Below are positions 63,294 through 64,000 of a stretch of DNA of 64,000 nucleotides, one piece after another. Source of the stretch: Brevundimonas bullata (GTDB lineage: Bacteria; Pseudomonadota; Alphaproteobacteria; Caulobacterales; Caulobacteraceae); assembly GCF_014207965.1 (NCBI RefSeq), contig NZ_JACHLM010000004.1, positions 62,001-126,000 of the forward strand. Direction: 5' to 3'. A model generated the notes under the pieces. The model was not told the origin of the DNA. It saw only the letters and a program-made list of their open reading frames with translations, and made no database searches. The position numbers and the translations under genes were made by a program. Every line of letters begins with the position of its first letter. Positions within the stretch are counted from its first letter, which is position 1.

Positions 63294-64000
63294 ATGTCCG
63301 ACGCCTCCCTCGCCGCGCCGCCCGTCAAGGCCAGCCCGTTTCACAATCTGGAAGTCCTGTGGGTCCGCCACTGGACCGACCAGTTGTTCAGCTTCGCCCT
63401 GAAGCGGCCCGAGGATTTCCGCTTCCGCTCGGGCGAGTTCGTCATGATCGGCCTGCCGGGCGAAGACGGCGGCAAGCCGGTGCTGCGCGCCTATTCCATC
63501 GCCAGCCCCTTCTGGGCCGAGGAGCTGGAGTTCTTCTCGATCAAGGTGGCCGACGGCCCGCTGACGTCGCGGCTTCAGAAAATCCAGCCGGGCGACAGCG
63601 TCCTGATGGGCAAGAAGCCGACCGGGACCCTGGTGCTGGACGCCGTGACCGGCGGCGAGCGTCTGTGGTTGATCGGCACCGGCACGGGCCTGGCGCCCTG
63701 GCTGTCGGTGGCGCGCGACCCCGAAACCTATTCGCGCTTCAAGCAGGTCATCGTCTGCCACACGGTCCGCAACGTGGCCGACCTGGCCTACCGCGACTTC
63801 TTCACCCACGAGATCCACGACGACCCGCTGATCGGCGACGAGGCCAAGGCCCAGTTGACCTATTACCCGACCGTGACCCGCGAGCGCTTCGAGACGCCGG
63901 GCCGCATCACCGACCGCATCAAATCGGGCGACGTCTTCGCCGACCTGCAACTGCCCATCGGCTTTTCGCCCAACAGCGACCGCGTCATGCTGTGCGGGGC
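63294..64000 (+). CDS. fpr: Ferredoxin-NADP+ reductase, Fpr type (3' end out of window)
   Basis: The N-terminal 235 residues of an FAD-dependent reductase: FAD-binding RAYSIASPFW, EFFSIKVADGPLTSRLQ, GKKPTGTLV, and the NADP-side GTGTGLAPWLS. It exchanges electrons between NADPH and ferredoxin or flavodoxin, often serving redox stress or iron-sulfur functions. It is divergent from the DPP IV-like gene with a 105-nt spacer. It looks like a housekeeping gene at the end of the peptide-utilisation region. Confidence 0.93.
   Translation, partial: MSDASLAAPPVKASPFHNLEVLWVRHWTDQLFSFALKRPEDFRFRSGEFVMIGLPGEDGGKPVLRAYSIASPFWAEELEFFSIKVADGPLTSRLQKIQPGDSVLMGKKPTGTLVLDAVTGGERLWLIGTGTGLAPWLSVARDPETYSRFKQVIVCHTVRNVADLAYRDFFTHEIHDDPLIGDEAKAQLTYYPTVTRERFETPGRITDRIKSGDVFADLQLPIGFSPNSDRVMLCG

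Overview
The window is high-GC DNA from an alphaproteobacterium, most likely Caulobacterales and close to Brevundimonas. This assignment is an inference. It rests on base composition, the many TonB-dependent receptors and secreted peptidases, the Caulobacterales-style REP hairpins, and alphaproteobacterial czc/pbr-type metal genes. No rRNA or complete tRNA is present.

Positions 1 to about 28,650 look like the right-hand part of an integrated resistance island. It begins inside an ars operon (acr3 end, arsN2, arsH). A pocket of defence and mobile-element genes follows: DarTG toxin-antitoxin, a Swt1-type HEPN protein, RadC and a toprim-like remnant. The metal block comes next: a CDF transporter, a lead-type operon (lspA, MAPEG protein, PbrR/CadR regulator, cytochrome c-FTR1 protein), czcD, an SPC-type P1B ATPase with a Usp protein, czcICBA with a czcN-like methyltransferase, divergent cadA/cadR, an arsH relic, and a reduced mer operon (merR, merT, GDCCVxC protein, no merA). 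A P4-type tyrosine integrase ends the block. Beyond it lies a 14-nt copy of a tRNA-Ser 3' end (28632-28645), the candidate right attachment site. Three promoters have the 19-bp spacer and central dyad of MerR-family control.

From about 28,890 to the end the DNA looks chromosomal and is devoted to peptides, amides and amino acids. A tight operon (aldehyde dehydrogenase, SDR, LeuB-like dehydrogenase, M20 hydrolase, XRE-cupin regulator) is followed by two paralogous TonB receptors flanking an omega-amino acid transaminase. Next come a PhoD/acid phosphatase pair and an unusually condensed peptide ABC transporter: a substrate-binding protein fused to a permease, a second permease, and a double ATPase. 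This transporter is translationally coupled to an exported Ntn-hydrolase of the DmpA/BapA/NylC family. Further on are a metzincin-like protease, gamma-glutamyltransferase, a large TonB receptor, an AbgB-like amidohydrolase, a small iron-permease-family protein, a lipoprotein amidase, a DPP IV-like peptidase and the start of a ferredoxin-NADP reductase. Together these suggest capture of peptides or oligo-amides at the outer membrane, periplasmic hydrolysis, uptake, then transamination and oxidation. The actual substrate cannot be read from the sequence.
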